A DNA stretch of 64,000 nucleotides from CAZAGD01 sp964484485. GTDB lineage: Bacteria; Desulfobacterota; SM23-61. The translations under genes and the position numbers were made by a program. Below the pieces are notes generated by a model, which had not been told where the DNA came from, made no database searches, and saw only the letters and a program-made list of their open reading frames with translations. The stretch is taken from assembly GCA_964484485.1 (NCBI GenBank), contig CAZAGD010000043.1, forward strand, positions 1 to 64,000, given 5' to 3'. Shown piece after piece: positions 51,283-60,299 of the stretch (position 1 is its first letter; each line of letters begins with the position of its first letter).

Positions 51283-52118
51283 AAAATTTTAAGCGTTTTG
51301 GTATAAGTATTTAATTCCACCTTAGCGCCAATGGGTAGAGTAATCTTATTTGGTCCATGACCGATATAAGGGCAATAGACTAAGGGAAAATCTATTTTAA
51401 TCTGTTCCTGCAAGATATTAAAGACATCTTTATTTTTCAGCCCCCGAAAATCTCCTAAAATAACGCCTTGAACTTTAGCAAATTTTTGAGCCAGAATCCA
51501 TTGAGAAAGCAGCCTGTCTACTTCATATAGCTTTTGATCTACCTCTTCTAAGAATAAAATTGTCCCGGCAGTTTTTATCTCCCATTTGGTGCCCAGCAAA
51601 GCTGATAAAGTAATTAGATTGCCGCCTTTAAGAACTCCGCGGGCTATTCCAGCCCGGTAAATGCCTAAAGGAGCACCGGCAAATAAATTCTTTTGCGGAA
51701 ATCCCTGACAAGCATTGAGGAAGGAGCGGGTGGTAAAAGGAGTGACGGGATGGAAATTGATGATCATCGGCGAATGCCAAGTGATTAGTCCTGTTTTTTC
51801 ATAGATAACATTCAAGAGAGCGCTAAGGTCGCTGAAGCCGGCAAAAATCTTGGGGTGCTTTTTAAGAAGAGTAAAATTGAGCTGGGGGAGGAGTTTCATA
51901 CAGCCATAACCTCCCCTTTGGGCCATGATTATTTCTACTTTTTTATTCTTCACCGCCGCATGTATTTGCTTAATCTTTTGCTTAAGGGGAGGCATTTTAG
52001 TCAAGAACTTTTTATTCTGTACTTTAAAACCCAAGTCCTCTAAGGTCTTTATGCTCGCCTTAAATTCTCTTTCTTTTTTCATCAACCAACTGGGAGTGAT
52101 GATAGAAATTATGGGCAA
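51279..52118 (-). CDS. LD-carboxypeptidase (S66 family)
   Basis: 279 aa, slightly short. Family S66 features: an N-terminal domain with EIIMAQRGGYGCMKLLP, the Ser nucleophile in FAGFSDLSALL, a Glu in ILFLEEVDQKLYEVDRLL, and the catalytic His in PYIGHGPNKITLPIGA. Such enzymes cut the terminal D-alanine from tetrapeptides during murein recycling; the MccF branch gives microcin C immunity. First in an operon with spmA-spmB and the deacetylase. There is no signal peptide, so it is cytoplasmic. Confidence 0.9.
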   Translation of the reverse strand: MPIISIITPSWLMKKEREFKASIKTLEDLGFKVQNKKFLTKMPPLKQKIKQIHAAVKNKKVEIIMAQRGGYGCMKLLPQLNFTLLKKHPKIFAGFSDLSALLNVIYEKTGLITWHSPMIINFHPVTPFTTRSFLNACQGFPQKNLFAGAPLGIYRAGIARGVLKGGNLITLSALLGTKWEIKTAGTILFLEEVDQKLYEVDRLLSQWILAQKFAKVQGVILGDFRGLKNKDVFNILQEQIKIDFPLVYCPYIGHGPNKITLPIGAKVELNTYTKTLKIL

Positions 52119-52133
52119 ATTCGTTCCTTTCTA

Positions 52134-53210
52134 TTATAGTATTTCCAAAGGCAGCAGCATTTCTTCCGTATAACCAAATTCACTAAGGAAACGTTGCGTA
52201 GCTTCCATATTTGGCTTCCATCCCATCTTTTCGCCGCGAAATCGAGTGGCTAAAACATAGTCGAAGATAGGGGAAAAAACTCCCATAGCCAGAAAATTTG
52301 GTTGACTACGGGGGTACCCTCCTGGCCCTTTTTCACTAGCCCAAAGGGCATCTAAAAGACAAAGTTGCTGGCGGGGGTAAACTACTTTTCCAGTCTGCAG
52401 ATCCATGGGACCCAAAATCTCTGGGGTTTTATTAATGGCCAACAAATAATCGAGGGCGCCTTCCCGATGACCGGGAGCCGGATCAAAGGTACCAAAGTGA
52501 TTTTTCATAGTCATGGTAAAGCCTCCAAAAGTCTGGCTATGTCCTTTACACATGGCTATATTGATGAGAATATCCACATATCCGTCCACCAAAGGTTTGA
52601 GGCATTTTGCTTGTCCACGAGATTGCCGCCAGGGTTCGGGAACTTTAGTTAAAGCAGTCACTCCTCCCCATTCATTTTCAATTTTGACGCCTGCGGGCAG
52701 GTCGGCAAAAGGTGTATTTTGGGCCATAGAGCCACCATGAATTCCATCGTAAATGTGAATGTTCTCAGGATTTATTCGGCAGATCTTGACCAGGACGTGG
52801 CAAATTTTAGACATCACCGCGCTGCGGGTATGTTGGAGAGCAATGTTATTAGTTTTAATGGCCACGACTGTTTCCGACCAGGATTTACGCGGTGGTTTTA
52901 TGAAAATGGTTGACCAAGCTTTCTCAGGATTAGACAATTTAGTTAGAGCGCAAGCTAATTTATCTAAGTTTTCCCAAACTACTTCTTTAACTACTAATTT
53001 TTCCTGCCAAGACCAAGAAGAAATCGGCTGCAAGTCTCTGGTCATGCGTGAGTCAATAATGCCCACCACGCGCCGATGGTCAATATGTGGGTGAACCTGG
53101 GTACCTTTGGCCCAGTGGGCTTTAATCTCGCGGCCGTAAAGAAAAGGGGCAACAGCCGCGGAGGTAGCGATTATTGATTTTTTAAGAAAGTTGCGACGGG
53201 ATATAGACAT
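52134..53210 (-). CDS. Tat-exported DUF362 domain protein
   Basis: 358 aa from ATG 53210, 11 bp after GGAGG; a GTG at 53222 would overlap that site. The Tat motif SRRNFLKKS is followed by a hydrophobic stretch (IIATSAAVAPFLYG). The DUF362 domain shows KTNNIALQHTRSAVMSKI, VDILINIAMCKGHSQTFGGFTMTMKNHFG in pieces, and DALWASEKGPGG. DUF362 proteins often accompany iron-sulfur or redox proteins, but their reaction is unknown. This one has no ferredoxin domain. It is separated by 15 bp from the LD-carboxypeptidase gene and may be co-transcribed with it. Confidence 0.87.
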   Translation of the reverse strand: MSISRRNFLKKSIIATSAAVAPFLYGREIKAHWAKGTQVHPHIDHRRVVGIIDSRMTRDLQPISSWSWQEKLVVKEVVWENLDKLACALTKLSNPEKAWSTIFIKPPRKSWSETVVAIKTNNIALQHTRSAVMSKICHVLVKICRINPENIHIYDGIHGGSMAQNTPFADLPAGVKIENEWGGVTALTKVPEPWRQSRGQAKCLKPLVDGYVDILINIAMCKGHSQTFGGFTMTMKNHFGTFDPAPGHREGALDYLLAINKTPEILGPMDLQTGKVVYPRQQLCLLDALWASEKGPGGYPRSQPNFLAMGVFSPIFDYVLATRFRGEKMGWKPNMEATQRFLSEFGYTEEMLLPLEIL

Positions 53211-53308
53211 AAAATTTTTCACCTCCTCATGATTTATTTTGACCCACTTTGGAGGTTTTCAGCAAGTTTTATTTTGTTATAATAAAAAATAAAAATAGGG
53301 GAGGGAAT

Positions 53309-54556
53309 ATGAATTTAAAAAATTTGCGGGTGAATGAGCATCGGCTACGTACATCCTTGGAAAAAATGGCGGAGATTGGCCAAACCCCCAAAGGGGGTGT
53401 ACACCGCTTGGCCCTCTCGGATGAAGACCGCGAAGCCCGAAATTTGTTTGTCAATTGGCTCAAAGAATTGGGCTTAGAAATTATTATTGATGAGTTGGGA
53501 AATATATTTGGTCGCCGGCGCGGCGAACAAGACCATTTTCCTGCCGTGCTTATGGGGTCTCATTTAGACACTCAGCCGCAAGGGGGGAGGTTTGACGGAA
53601 TCTTAGGAGTTTTAGGAGCTTTGGAAGTCATGCGTACCCTTCATGAAAACAAGATTAATACAGAGCGGCCTTTGGTCATCGTTGATTGGACCAATGAAGA
53701 AGGATCACGATTTTCCCCAGCCATGATGGGCTCGGGAGTTTGGACGGGAAAGTTGAACCGAGATTGGGTTTACAATAGAACGGATATAAAAGGAAAGAGC
53801 GTAGGGGAAGAGCTGGTCAGGATAGGTTATCGCGGTGAAAAAGAAGCTAAGAGTTTTCCGGTGCACGCTTATTTTGAATTGCACATAGAACAGGGACCCA
53901 TTTTGGATAAAGAAGGCATCAAGATTGGAGTGCCGCGGGGGATCGTGGGCATAGTTTGGGCGGACCTTTTCGTGGAAGGGAGATCAAACCAAGTAGGGCC
54001 TACGCCCATGGAGGGAAGGAATGATGCCCTTTGTGCCGCGGCCGAAATGATTTTACAGGTGGAAAAATTGCCCCGAGATATGGGTGGAAATATGGTAGCT
54101 ACCGTAGGAGAAATCCATAATTTACCTAATTCGCGCAATATTATTCCCGGGAAAGTGCGCTTTACAGTAGATATTCGTTCTTGGGATGATGAATTACTTA
54201 GGCGCGGAAAAGAGTATCTGCAGACCCAAGTCCAAAAAATTGCGGAGCGGCGGGGATGCGCTTTCCGCTGGGAAGATATCTGGATGATAAACCATACCCC
54301 GTTTGCGGAAGAATTGATCCAACTGGTAGAAAAGACGGCCACAGAACTGGGTTATTCTACGAGAGAGATGGTCAGCGGCGCAGGACATGACGCCAGTTAT
54401 TTAAGCCAAATAGCCCCGACCGCCATGATTTTTGTGCCCAGTATTGGGGGGCGGAGTCATGTAGAAGTGGAAGAAACCAAGTGGGCTGACTGTGCAGCCG
54501 GAGCGAATGTCCTCTTGCATTGTGTCTTGCAAGCAGCAGCCGGAAGAGCAGAATGA
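53309..54556 (+). CDS. M20-family amidase / N-carbamoyl-amino-acid hydrolase
   Basis: 415 aa from ATG 53309, with GGGGAGGGAAT directly upstream; the frame to 53249 has no ribosome site. Zinc-dependent hydantoinase/carbamoylase (AllC, HyuC, beta-ureidopropionase) family: GSHLDTQPQGGRFDGILG, DWTNEEGSRFSPAMMGS, YFELHIEQGPILD, and the dimerisation domain with GPTPMEGRNDALCAAAEMI. The late His ligand is in GRSHVEVEE. It hydrolyses N-carbamoyl or ureido compounds. It is a single gene divergent from the DUF362 gene. The exact substrate cannot be told. Confidence 0.9.
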   Translation: MNLKNLRVNEHRLRTSLEKMAEIGQTPKGGVHRLALSDEDREARNLFVNWLKELGLEIIIDELGNIFGRRRGEQDHFPAVLMGSHLDTQPQGGRFDGILGVLGALEVMRTLHENKINTERPLVIVDWTNEEGSRFSPAMMGSGVWTGKLNRDWVYNRTDIKGKSVGEELVRIGYRGEKEAKSFPVHAYFELHIEQGPILDKEGIKIGVPRGIVGIVWADLFVEGRSNQVGPTPMEGRNDALCAAAEMILQVEKLPRDMGGNMVATVGEIHNLPNSRNIIPGKVRFTVDIRSWDDELLRRGKEYLQTQVQKIAERRGCAFRWEDIWMINHTPFAEELIQLVEKTATELGYSTREMVSGAGHDASYLSQIAPTAMIFVPSIGGRSHVEVEETKWADCAAGANVLLHCVLQAAAGRAE

Positions 54557-54950
54557 ATTTCTGTTTTAAAAATTTTAAGAACAACACCCTTGACCGTCGA
54601 TCAGTTTTTAAATTCCACGTTAATTCAGGCGGGAGGGAGAGAGACTCATTAAAATGAGGCACATATTCTTTCATAGGTACAGGCGGGGAAATAGACATTT
54701 ATTTTAAAAGAAGGAAGCTATTATTTAAGTTTATCTGGCAGGACAAGTATGTCCCCGCCGTTCTTGGCGGAGAGAAGGTGAGTAAGAGAGGAATGGTCAT
54801 TTCCCAGCCGATTTTAATTTCGCCTCTCCCCTCCCGCCTGTTTCCTGCTGGTGAGAATCATTAAAACTGTTAGACGGTCAGATAACACCCCTAGTGATTC
54901 TCGAATTGCTTAATTTGACATACCAATAATCATAGTGCTAACTTTTAATT
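54557..54950. other. 394-bp gap filled mostly by a miniature element
   Basis: Element copy 5 occupies 54590-54881. The remaining 69 bp before miaB show no clear ribosome site (CTTTTAATT before the ATG). Confidence 0.6.
54581..54890 (-). mobile_element. miniature inverted-repeat element, copy 5 (292 bp plus 9-bp target duplications)
   Basis: The element is 54590-54881, in opposite orientation to copy 3. The left end is TTGACCGTCGATCAGTTTT (first base changed) and the right end, on the other strand, CTGACCGTCTAACAGTTTT. Read on the minus strand it shares GAGGCGAAATTAAAATCGGC, a GCGGGGA block, TTCCCCGCC and TGCCTCATTTTAATGAG with copy 3. Flanks ACAACACCC and ATAACACCC match at 8 of 9 positions. 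Confidence 0.93.
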
Positions 54951-56285
54951 ATGCTGCCGAAAAAATTATTCCTAAAAACTTTTGGCTGCCAGATGAATGT
55001 TTATGATTCGCAAAGGATTCTGCAATTGCTCGCCCGGGAGAATTATATACTTGTTAATAATCCGCGCGAGGCCGATTTAATTTTCTTGAATACCTGCACG
55101 GTGCGAGAAAAGCCAGCCCAAAAGGTGTATAGTATCCTGGGTCGTCTGCGGCCTTTAAAGAAAAAAAATCCGAATTTAATCATTGGAGTAGGGGGGTGCT
55201 TGGCGCAACAAGAAGGAGAAAATTTGCTGGCCAGGTTTGCCCAAGTGGATTTTGTTTTAGGGACCAAAGAATTTAACCGCCTCTTGGAAATTTTAAACAT
55301 AATTGAGAAATCAAGGACGCGCCTGACGGCCACTGAGCTTAACGGCAGAATAGATCCGTATGCCGAACTTCCTTTGGTGGGCGAACCAAATTCTGGGGCG
55401 ACGGCCTTTGTGTCGATCATGCAGGGGTGCGATAATTTCTGCTCTTTCTGCATTGTCCCTTTGGTGCGAGGGCGAGAGGTTTCCCGGCCCAGCCGGGATA
55501 TTTTAAAGGAAATTTCTTTATTAGCCCAAATAGGAGTTAAAGAAGTTACTTTATTAGGGCAAAATGTTAATTCTTATGGGAAAACCTCTCCTGGAGAATT
55601 AGATTTTGCAGGATTGCTTAGGGCAATTCAAGAAATCCCGGGAATAGAAAGAATTCGTTTCACTACTTCTCATCCCCGTGATCTTTCCGAGTCGCTCATC
55701 GAGTGCTTTGGTCAACTGTCCAAACTTTGTGAGCATATCCATTTGCCCTTACAATCTGGATCTGACCGCATCCTTAAGCTAATGAACCGCGGCTATACCT
55801 TCCAGGAATACTTGCAGAAGGTTAAGAGGCTGCGCCAAGTCTGTCCCGATATAAGTATTACCACCGACATGATCGTAGGTTTTCCCGGGGAAAAAGAAGA
55901 AGATTTTCAGGCCAGCTTAGAGGCGCTGGGTCTAATCGAGTTTGATGAGATGTTCTCTTTCAAATATGCCGATCGACCGGGGACAAAGGCCTCTTCTTTA
56001 GGTGCAAAGGTTCCCGAAGAAATTGGGGAGAGACGCTTAAGAGAATTGCAAACTTATCAAAAAAAGATTACGCAGCAAAAAAATAAAGCCTATGAAGGGA
56101 AAACCGTCCAAGTTTTAGTGGAGGGGAAGAGCAAAAATTGCCCGGAAGAAAGCACAGGAAGGACCCGGACAAATCGCATCGTTAATTTCCCAGGTATTTT
56201 TGCCCCAGGAAGGTTAGTGAATGTGAAAATAGTCCAGGCTTACGCCCACAGCTTGCGGGGAGAAGTCCAAGATCACTCCCTTTAA
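54951..56285 (+). CDS. miaB: tRNA-2-methylthio-N6-dimethylallyladenosine synthase MiaB
   Basis: 444 aa, full length. Domain order UPF0004 - radical SAM - TRAM. The three cysteines of the auxiliary cluster are in KTFGCQMNVYDS, LNTCTVREKP and GVGGCLAQQ. The radical-SAM CxxxCxxC is GCDNFCSFCIVP, then RGREVSRP and GQNVNSYG. The TRAM domain is at the end (about 378-440). MiaB adds a methylthio group to A37 of tRNAs reading UNN codons. An ATG at 54951 is the only sensible start. Confidence 0.97.
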   Translation: MLPKKLFLKTFGCQMNVYDSQRILQLLARENYILVNNPREADLIFLNTCTVREKPAQKVYSILGRLRPLKKKNPNLIIGVGGCLAQQEGENLLARFAQVDFVLGTKEFNRLLEILNIIEKSRTRLTATELNGRIDPYAELPLVGEPNSGATAFVSIMQGCDNFCSFCIVPLVRGREVSRPSRDILKEISLLAQIGVKEVTLLGQNVNSYGKTSPGELDFAGLLRAIQEIPGIERIRFTTSHPRDLSESLIECFGQLSKLCEHIHLPLQSGSDRILKLMNRGYTFQEYLQKVKRLRQVCPDISITTDMIVGFPGEKEEDFQASLEALGLIEFDEMFSFKYADRPGTKASSLGAKVPEEIGERRLRELQTYQKKITQQKNKAYEGKTVQVLVEGKSKNCPEESTGRTRTNRIVNFPGIFAPGRLVNVKIVQAYAHSLRGEVQDHSL

Positions 56286-56304
56286 TTAAGAAAGAGAAAA
56301 ACAA

Positions 56305-56952
56305 ATGATAGATCTACATACCCACACCCTTTTTAGTGATGGAGAACTTTTACCTGCGGAATTAGTGAGAAGAGCCTTGGTTATTGGCTACCAAGCCATT
56401 GGCCTGACCGACCATGCGGACTCTTCCAATCTCGATTTAATCGTGCCTCGGCTAGTCGAGGTTTGCCGCGATTTAAATCGCTATTGGCCGATCAAAGTGA
56501 TTCCTGGGGTGGAATTAACGCATTTGCCTCCAGAATTAATTGTTCCCTTAACTGGTCGGGCCAGGGCATTGGGGGCGCAAATCGTTGTAGTTCACGGTGA
56601 AACAATAGCCGAGCCTGTACCTCCAGGTACCAACCAGCAAGCTATTTTGGCCGGGGTAGATATCTTAGCTCATCCAGGGTTAATATCTGCCGCAGAAGCG
56701 GCCTTGGCCAGAGAAAAAGGCGTTTTATTAGAAATTACTTCTCGCTCAGGGCATAGCTTAACCAATGGGCACGTGGCCCAGGTCGCTAAAGAAACAGGGG
56801 CCCATTTAATTTTAAACACTGATACCCATGCTCCTGGTGATCTCATCTCGGCCGAAAAAGCTTTGCGGGTTGTTTTGGGTGCAGGCTTGCCGGAAGATCA
56901 TTTCCAAATAATGTTGGAGAATGCCCGCCGAATAATTGGCCGCGTGGGGTAG
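56305..56952 (+). CDS. PHP-domain phosphohydrolase
   Basis: 215 aa. Metal-binding motifs of the PHP family appear in order: IDLHTHTLFSDGE (HxH), GLTDHADSSN, VIPGVELTHLP, VVVHGE, ILAHPG, and NTDTHAP. It is related to histidinol-phosphatase/PolX-type PHP proteins and predicted to hydrolyse phosphoesters with a trinuclear metal site. It follows miaB by 19 bp and is probably in the same transcript. No specific substrate can be given. Confidence 0.85.
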   Translation: MIDLHTHTLFSDGELLPAELVRRALVIGYQAIGLTDHADSSNLDLIVPRLVEVCRDLNRYWPIKVIPGVELTHLPPELIVPLTGRARALGAQIVVVHGETIAEPVPPGTNQQAILAGVDILAHPGLISAAEAALAREKGVLLEITSRSGHSLTNGHVAQVAKETGAHLILNTDTHAPGDLISAEKALRVVLGAGLPEDHFQIMLENARRIIGRVG

Positions 56953-56997
56953 TTTTAAAAAGAAATTTTTGCAATACCTCGGTGGAAAATATTAGCC

Positions 56998-58122
56998 TTA
57001 AAATCGAAATTCGGGCTTGATTTTGAAATCTATCATAGCCGTGTCTTTCTTTTCCCCGATTTCTTCCATCTTGATCCGTAACCTTAAATCGTTGGCGCTG
57101 TCCGCATACGCCAGAGCATTATCGAAGTCTATAAGTTTTTTCTGGTAAAGGTCAAAGATGGCCTGATCAAAAGTTTGCATCCCTTCCAATGTTCCTTCGG
57201 CCATAGCTTCTTTTAATTTGTCTACTTGGGCCTTATGGATCAAGTCCTTAACTCGGGGGGTATCCAAAAGAATTTCCACGGCGGCAACCCGATTGCCATT
57301 TATACTGGGAATTAAACGCTGGGAAATAATGGCCCGCAGATTTAAAGAGAGCTGTAAGTAAATTTGCTGATGCCTTTCGGGCGGGAAAAAGTTCATCACT
57401 CTCTCAATAGCCTGATTAGCATTGTTTGCATGAATGGTGGCCAAGCAGAGGTGACCAGTTTCCGCATAGTCAATGGCTGATTCCATGGTCTCGACATCGC
57501 GGATTTCCCCAATGAGGATGACATCTGGGGCCTGCCGCAAGGTATGTTTTAAAGCAGCGGCGTAACCGTGGGTATCAATACCTATCTCGCGCTGGGTAAT
57601 GATGGACTTTTTATGCTCATGAATGAACTCAATGGGATCTTCGATGGTGACAATGTGTCCAGTAGCATTAGAATTTCGGTAATCAATTAAAGCGGCCAGA
57701 GTGGTTGATTTCCCTGAGCCAGTGCGACCAGCAACTAAAACCAGACCTCGTTTCGTCATCGCAATTTCTTTAAAGATTTGGGGGAGGCCGAGGTCATCTA
57801 TAGTCTTGATGTTGATTTTTATGTGGCGCATGACTAAGCCAAAGCATCCTCTTTGGCGGAAAATATTGACCCGGAAACGCCCCAGATTAGGATAGGAGAT
57901 AGCTAAGTTCATCTCCCACCTTCGGGCGAAATAGGTTTTTTGGGTTTGGCTCATCAGGGACATAGCCAATTGTTCGGTTTCTTCCGCGGTATATTTACGT
58001 GTTCCTCCGGGAACCACCACTCCTTCTACTCTATACATAGGAGGGCTGTCGACCGTAATATAAAGATCTGAAGCCTCTCGTCTAACCATCTCTTCCAATA
58101 ATTCGCGGATATTCATAGTCAT
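56998..58122 (-). CDS. pilU: PilT/PilU-type retraction ATPase
   Basis: 374 aa from ATG 58122, 8 bp after GGAGG; a GTG at 58131 lies nearer the site. The N-terminal PAS-like domain begins LLEEMVRREASDLYITVDSPP. Walker A AGRTGSGKST, Asp box IVTIEDPIEF, Walker B VILIGEIRD, His box LATIHANNA. The long C-terminal tail after the ATPase core (KPEFRF end) and AGRTGS instead of GPTGS fit the PilU branch. It assists pilus retraction. pilT lies 13 bp upstream on the same strand. Confidence 0.85.
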   Translation of the reverse strand: MTMNIRELLEEMVRREASDLYITVDSPPMYRVEGVVVPGGTRKYTAEETEQLAMSLMSQTQKTYFARRWEMNLAISYPNLGRFRVNIFRQRGCFGLVMRHIKINIKTIDDLGLPQIFKEIAMTKRGLVLVAGRTGSGKSTTLAALIDYRNSNATGHIVTIEDPIEFIHEHKKSIITQREIGIDTHGYAAALKHTLRQAPDVILIGEIRDVETMESAIDYAETGHLCLATIHANNANQAIERVMNFFPPERHQQIYLQLSLNLRAIISQRLIPSINGNRVAAVEILLDTPRVKDLIHKAQVDKLKEAMAEGTLEGMQTFDQAIFDLYQKKLIDFDNALAYADSANDLRLRIKMEEIGEKKDTAMIDFKIKPEFRF

Positions 58123-58135
58123 CGCCTTCACCTCC

Positions 58136-59179
58136 TTAAGTGTTAAAGATATTCGGATTGGTGGCTAAATAGAGGCATTGTTCTTTGTCTACAATACCCC
58201 GGGTTACTAAATCTTTCAAGGATTGGTCCAGGCTAATCATCCCGTACTTTTGGCCCGTTTGAATGGCGGAGGGGAGCTGAGCCACTTTCCCCTCACGGAT
58301 AAGGTTGCGCACAGCGGGCGTACCGATCATTATCTCTACGGCAGGAACGAGACCCCGCCCATCCCGCCTCTTCAAAAGGACTTGAGAAATAATGGCTTGG
58401 ATGGATTCGGCAAATTGGGCTCGTACCTGTTCTTGTTGATGAGCAGGAAAAACATCGATAATGCGATCTATGGTTTTGGCCGCGCCGCTTGTATGAACTG
58501 TGGATAGGACTAAGTGGCCAGTTTCGGCGGCCGTTAGGGCTAAAGAAATGGTTTCTAAGTCCCGCATTTCACCGACCAGGATTATATCAGGGTCTTCGCG
58601 CAGAGCGCTGCGCAGCGCATTGGCAAAACTATGGGTATGAGCTCCTATCTCCCTTTGGCTGATCAAACATTTTTTAGATTCGTGCACAAATTCAATCGGA
58701 TCTTCAATAGTGATAATATGCCCCCGCCAAGTATTGTTTATGATGTCAATCATGGCCGCTAGGGTGGTTGATTTACCACTACCAGTAGGGCCAGTTACTA
58801 AAATTAGGCCTTTTTCATTTTTTACCACTTCCCGCAATTGGCGCGGCAAACCAAGTTGCTCTAAGGTCATAATCTTAGAAGGAATTACGCGAAAGACTAT
58901 GCTATCCCCCCGAGCCTGACGAAAAGCGTTGACCCGGTAGCGAGCTACGCCTTTTAATTCCAAAGAGAAATCTAACTCATGCATTTCTTCAAATTTTTTC
59001 CGCTGCTGGTCGTTGAGGACGTCATAGAGCATCTTGTGAATTTCTTCGCGGCTAAGAGGTGGCATTTCAATCCTTTTCATCTCCCCATGGATGCGCACCA
59101 TGGGTGATTCGCCAGCACTCAGATGTAGATCAGAAGCATTCTCCTTTTGGACAAAAATTAAAAGTTCCGAAATATCCAT
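58136..59179 (-). CDS. pilT: type IV pilus retraction ATPase PilT
   Basis: 347 aa. N-terminal ASDLHLSAGESPMVRIHGEM, Walker A TGPTGSGKSTTLAAMID, Asp box ITIEDPIEFVH, Walker B IILVGEMRDLET, His box LSTVHTSGAAKTIDR. The C-terminal AVRNLIREGK corresponds to the AIRNLIRE motif needed for retraction in PilT. It is a hexameric motor at the pilus base. It forms a two-gene operon with the PilU-type gene, far from pilB-pilC (21.8-24.7 kb). Confidence 0.95.
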   Translation of the reverse strand: MDISELLIFVQKENASDLHLSAGESPMVRIHGEMKRIEMPPLSREEIHKMLYDVLNDQQRKKFEEMHELDFSLELKGVARYRVNAFRQARGDSIVFRVIPSKIMTLEQLGLPRQLREVVKNEKGLILVTGPTGSGKSTTLAAMIDIINNTWRGHIITIEDPIEFVHESKKCLISQREIGAHTHSFANALRSALREDPDIILVGEMRDLETISLALTAAETGHLVLSTVHTSGAAKTIDRIIDVFPAHQQEQVRAQFAESIQAIISQVLLKRRDGRGLVPAVEIMIGTPAVRNLIREGKVAQLPSAIQTGQKYGMISLDQSLKDLVTRGIVDKEQCLYLATNPNIFNT

Positions 59180-60299
59180 TTTTCACCTTTCTTTCCCAAT
59201 TCTTGGTTAATTAGTGACCTTAAAATTTATATGTCAAGTGTTTATACCGGACTCAAAAGATTTATCGGCAAAGAAATAAAGAAACTTCACTCAATATCTA
59301 TATTTATAGCTTACTTATTTAAGCCAGGGTAAAGCCCTTTCCCTACGGGCAAATATGGAATAAATGATGATAAATTGGAATAATGGAATAATGGAATATT
59401 GGAATAATGGGGAAGGGAGCGAAGCGGGGAGCAAGGAGCAGGGCGCAGGGCGAATAAAAGTGCTGCAGTTGGGTAGCGGGACAATTAAAGGCCAAGCGGA
59501 AAGCGCAGCGAGTTAGTGTTGAATGTTAAAAGAAAGGGAATGATAGAATATTCGAATGGTGGAATATTGGGGTGAATCGTAATCCCTCCCCACCTCCCTT
59601 TAAAAAAGGGAGGATCAACTCCCCTCTTTTTTAAAGAGGGGACGGGGGAGATTATAGAACGCAGATTATCGCTGATTTTCAGGATTAAAAATAATTATTT
59701 AAAAATTTTTTCTCTATACTACATACTTGCAAACCCTTTAAATTTTATTAAGTAAAAAGATGACTCTCCCAGAGCTCGCCGAGCGCCCGGAGAAAGAAAT
59801 GAATAAAATTATTAAAAAATGTTAAAGAAAAAATATAGAATAACGGAAAATTGGGTTAATATTCTCTTTATTTTTTTTCTCTTTTTGGCAAATAATTCAT
59901 CTCTGTGTGCTCTGGGCCCTCTTTGGCTTATAACTAAAAATTTCTCTGCGTCCTCGGCGCCCTTGGCGGTGAAACATTTTAGCATTTATGGCTGTCCGTT
60001 CTGCGGCAAGGGCCAAGCCTTTGCCCTACGAAACTTCGCGATAAATTTTTATTAATCTTCGGAAGGCAAGGCTTTGGGGCTGTGACCTCTTTTCAGCAGG
60101 GGATGAACCCTTGCCCTACGCCTTACTACGTTGCTTAATGTGCTATTTAAAACCTTATATAAAAAATGGCTAAATGCCTTAAAAGTTATTATTTTCGGAA
60201 TTGCAGCCGAAAAATTAAACCTTTCATCCTTCAGAGAGGTATTATGGACAAGAACAAAAAAATTGCAAAAAGAAATTGATGTGTTAGAATAAATTTTTG
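59180..60299. other. 1.1-kb gene-free region crowded with dispersed repeats
   Basis: It holds, in order: an AGGGTAAAGCCCTTTCCCTAC repeat (59323-59350), a four-fold 8-mer TGGAATAA tandem (59376-59407), CTCCCTTTAAAAAAGGGAGG with CCCCTCTTTTTTAAAGAGGGG (59594-59641), and AACGCAGATTATCGCTGAT (about 59660). Also CTCTGCGTCCTCGGCGCCCT (about 59944), and two GGCAAGGGC...TTGCCCTACG copies (60005-60034 and 60064-60120). The 78-codon frame at 59819-60055 is composed largely of these repeats and I do not call it a gene. Confidence 0.75.
59376..59407 (+). repeat. tandem 8-bp repeat TGGAATAA, four units
   Basis: Units at 59376, 59384, 59392 (last base T) and 59400. AT-rich slippage array within the repeat-rich gap. 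Confidence 0.85.

Noticed and set aside
59376..59407. CRISPR-like array
   Set aside because: Units are 8 bp, contiguous, without spacers; no cas genes are in the window.
59819..60055. 78-codon plus-strand frame in the repeat-rich gap
   Set aside because: Its sequence is made largely of dispersed repeat fragments (CTCTGCGTCCTCGG, CAAGGGCCAAG...CCCTACG) and has no ribosome site.
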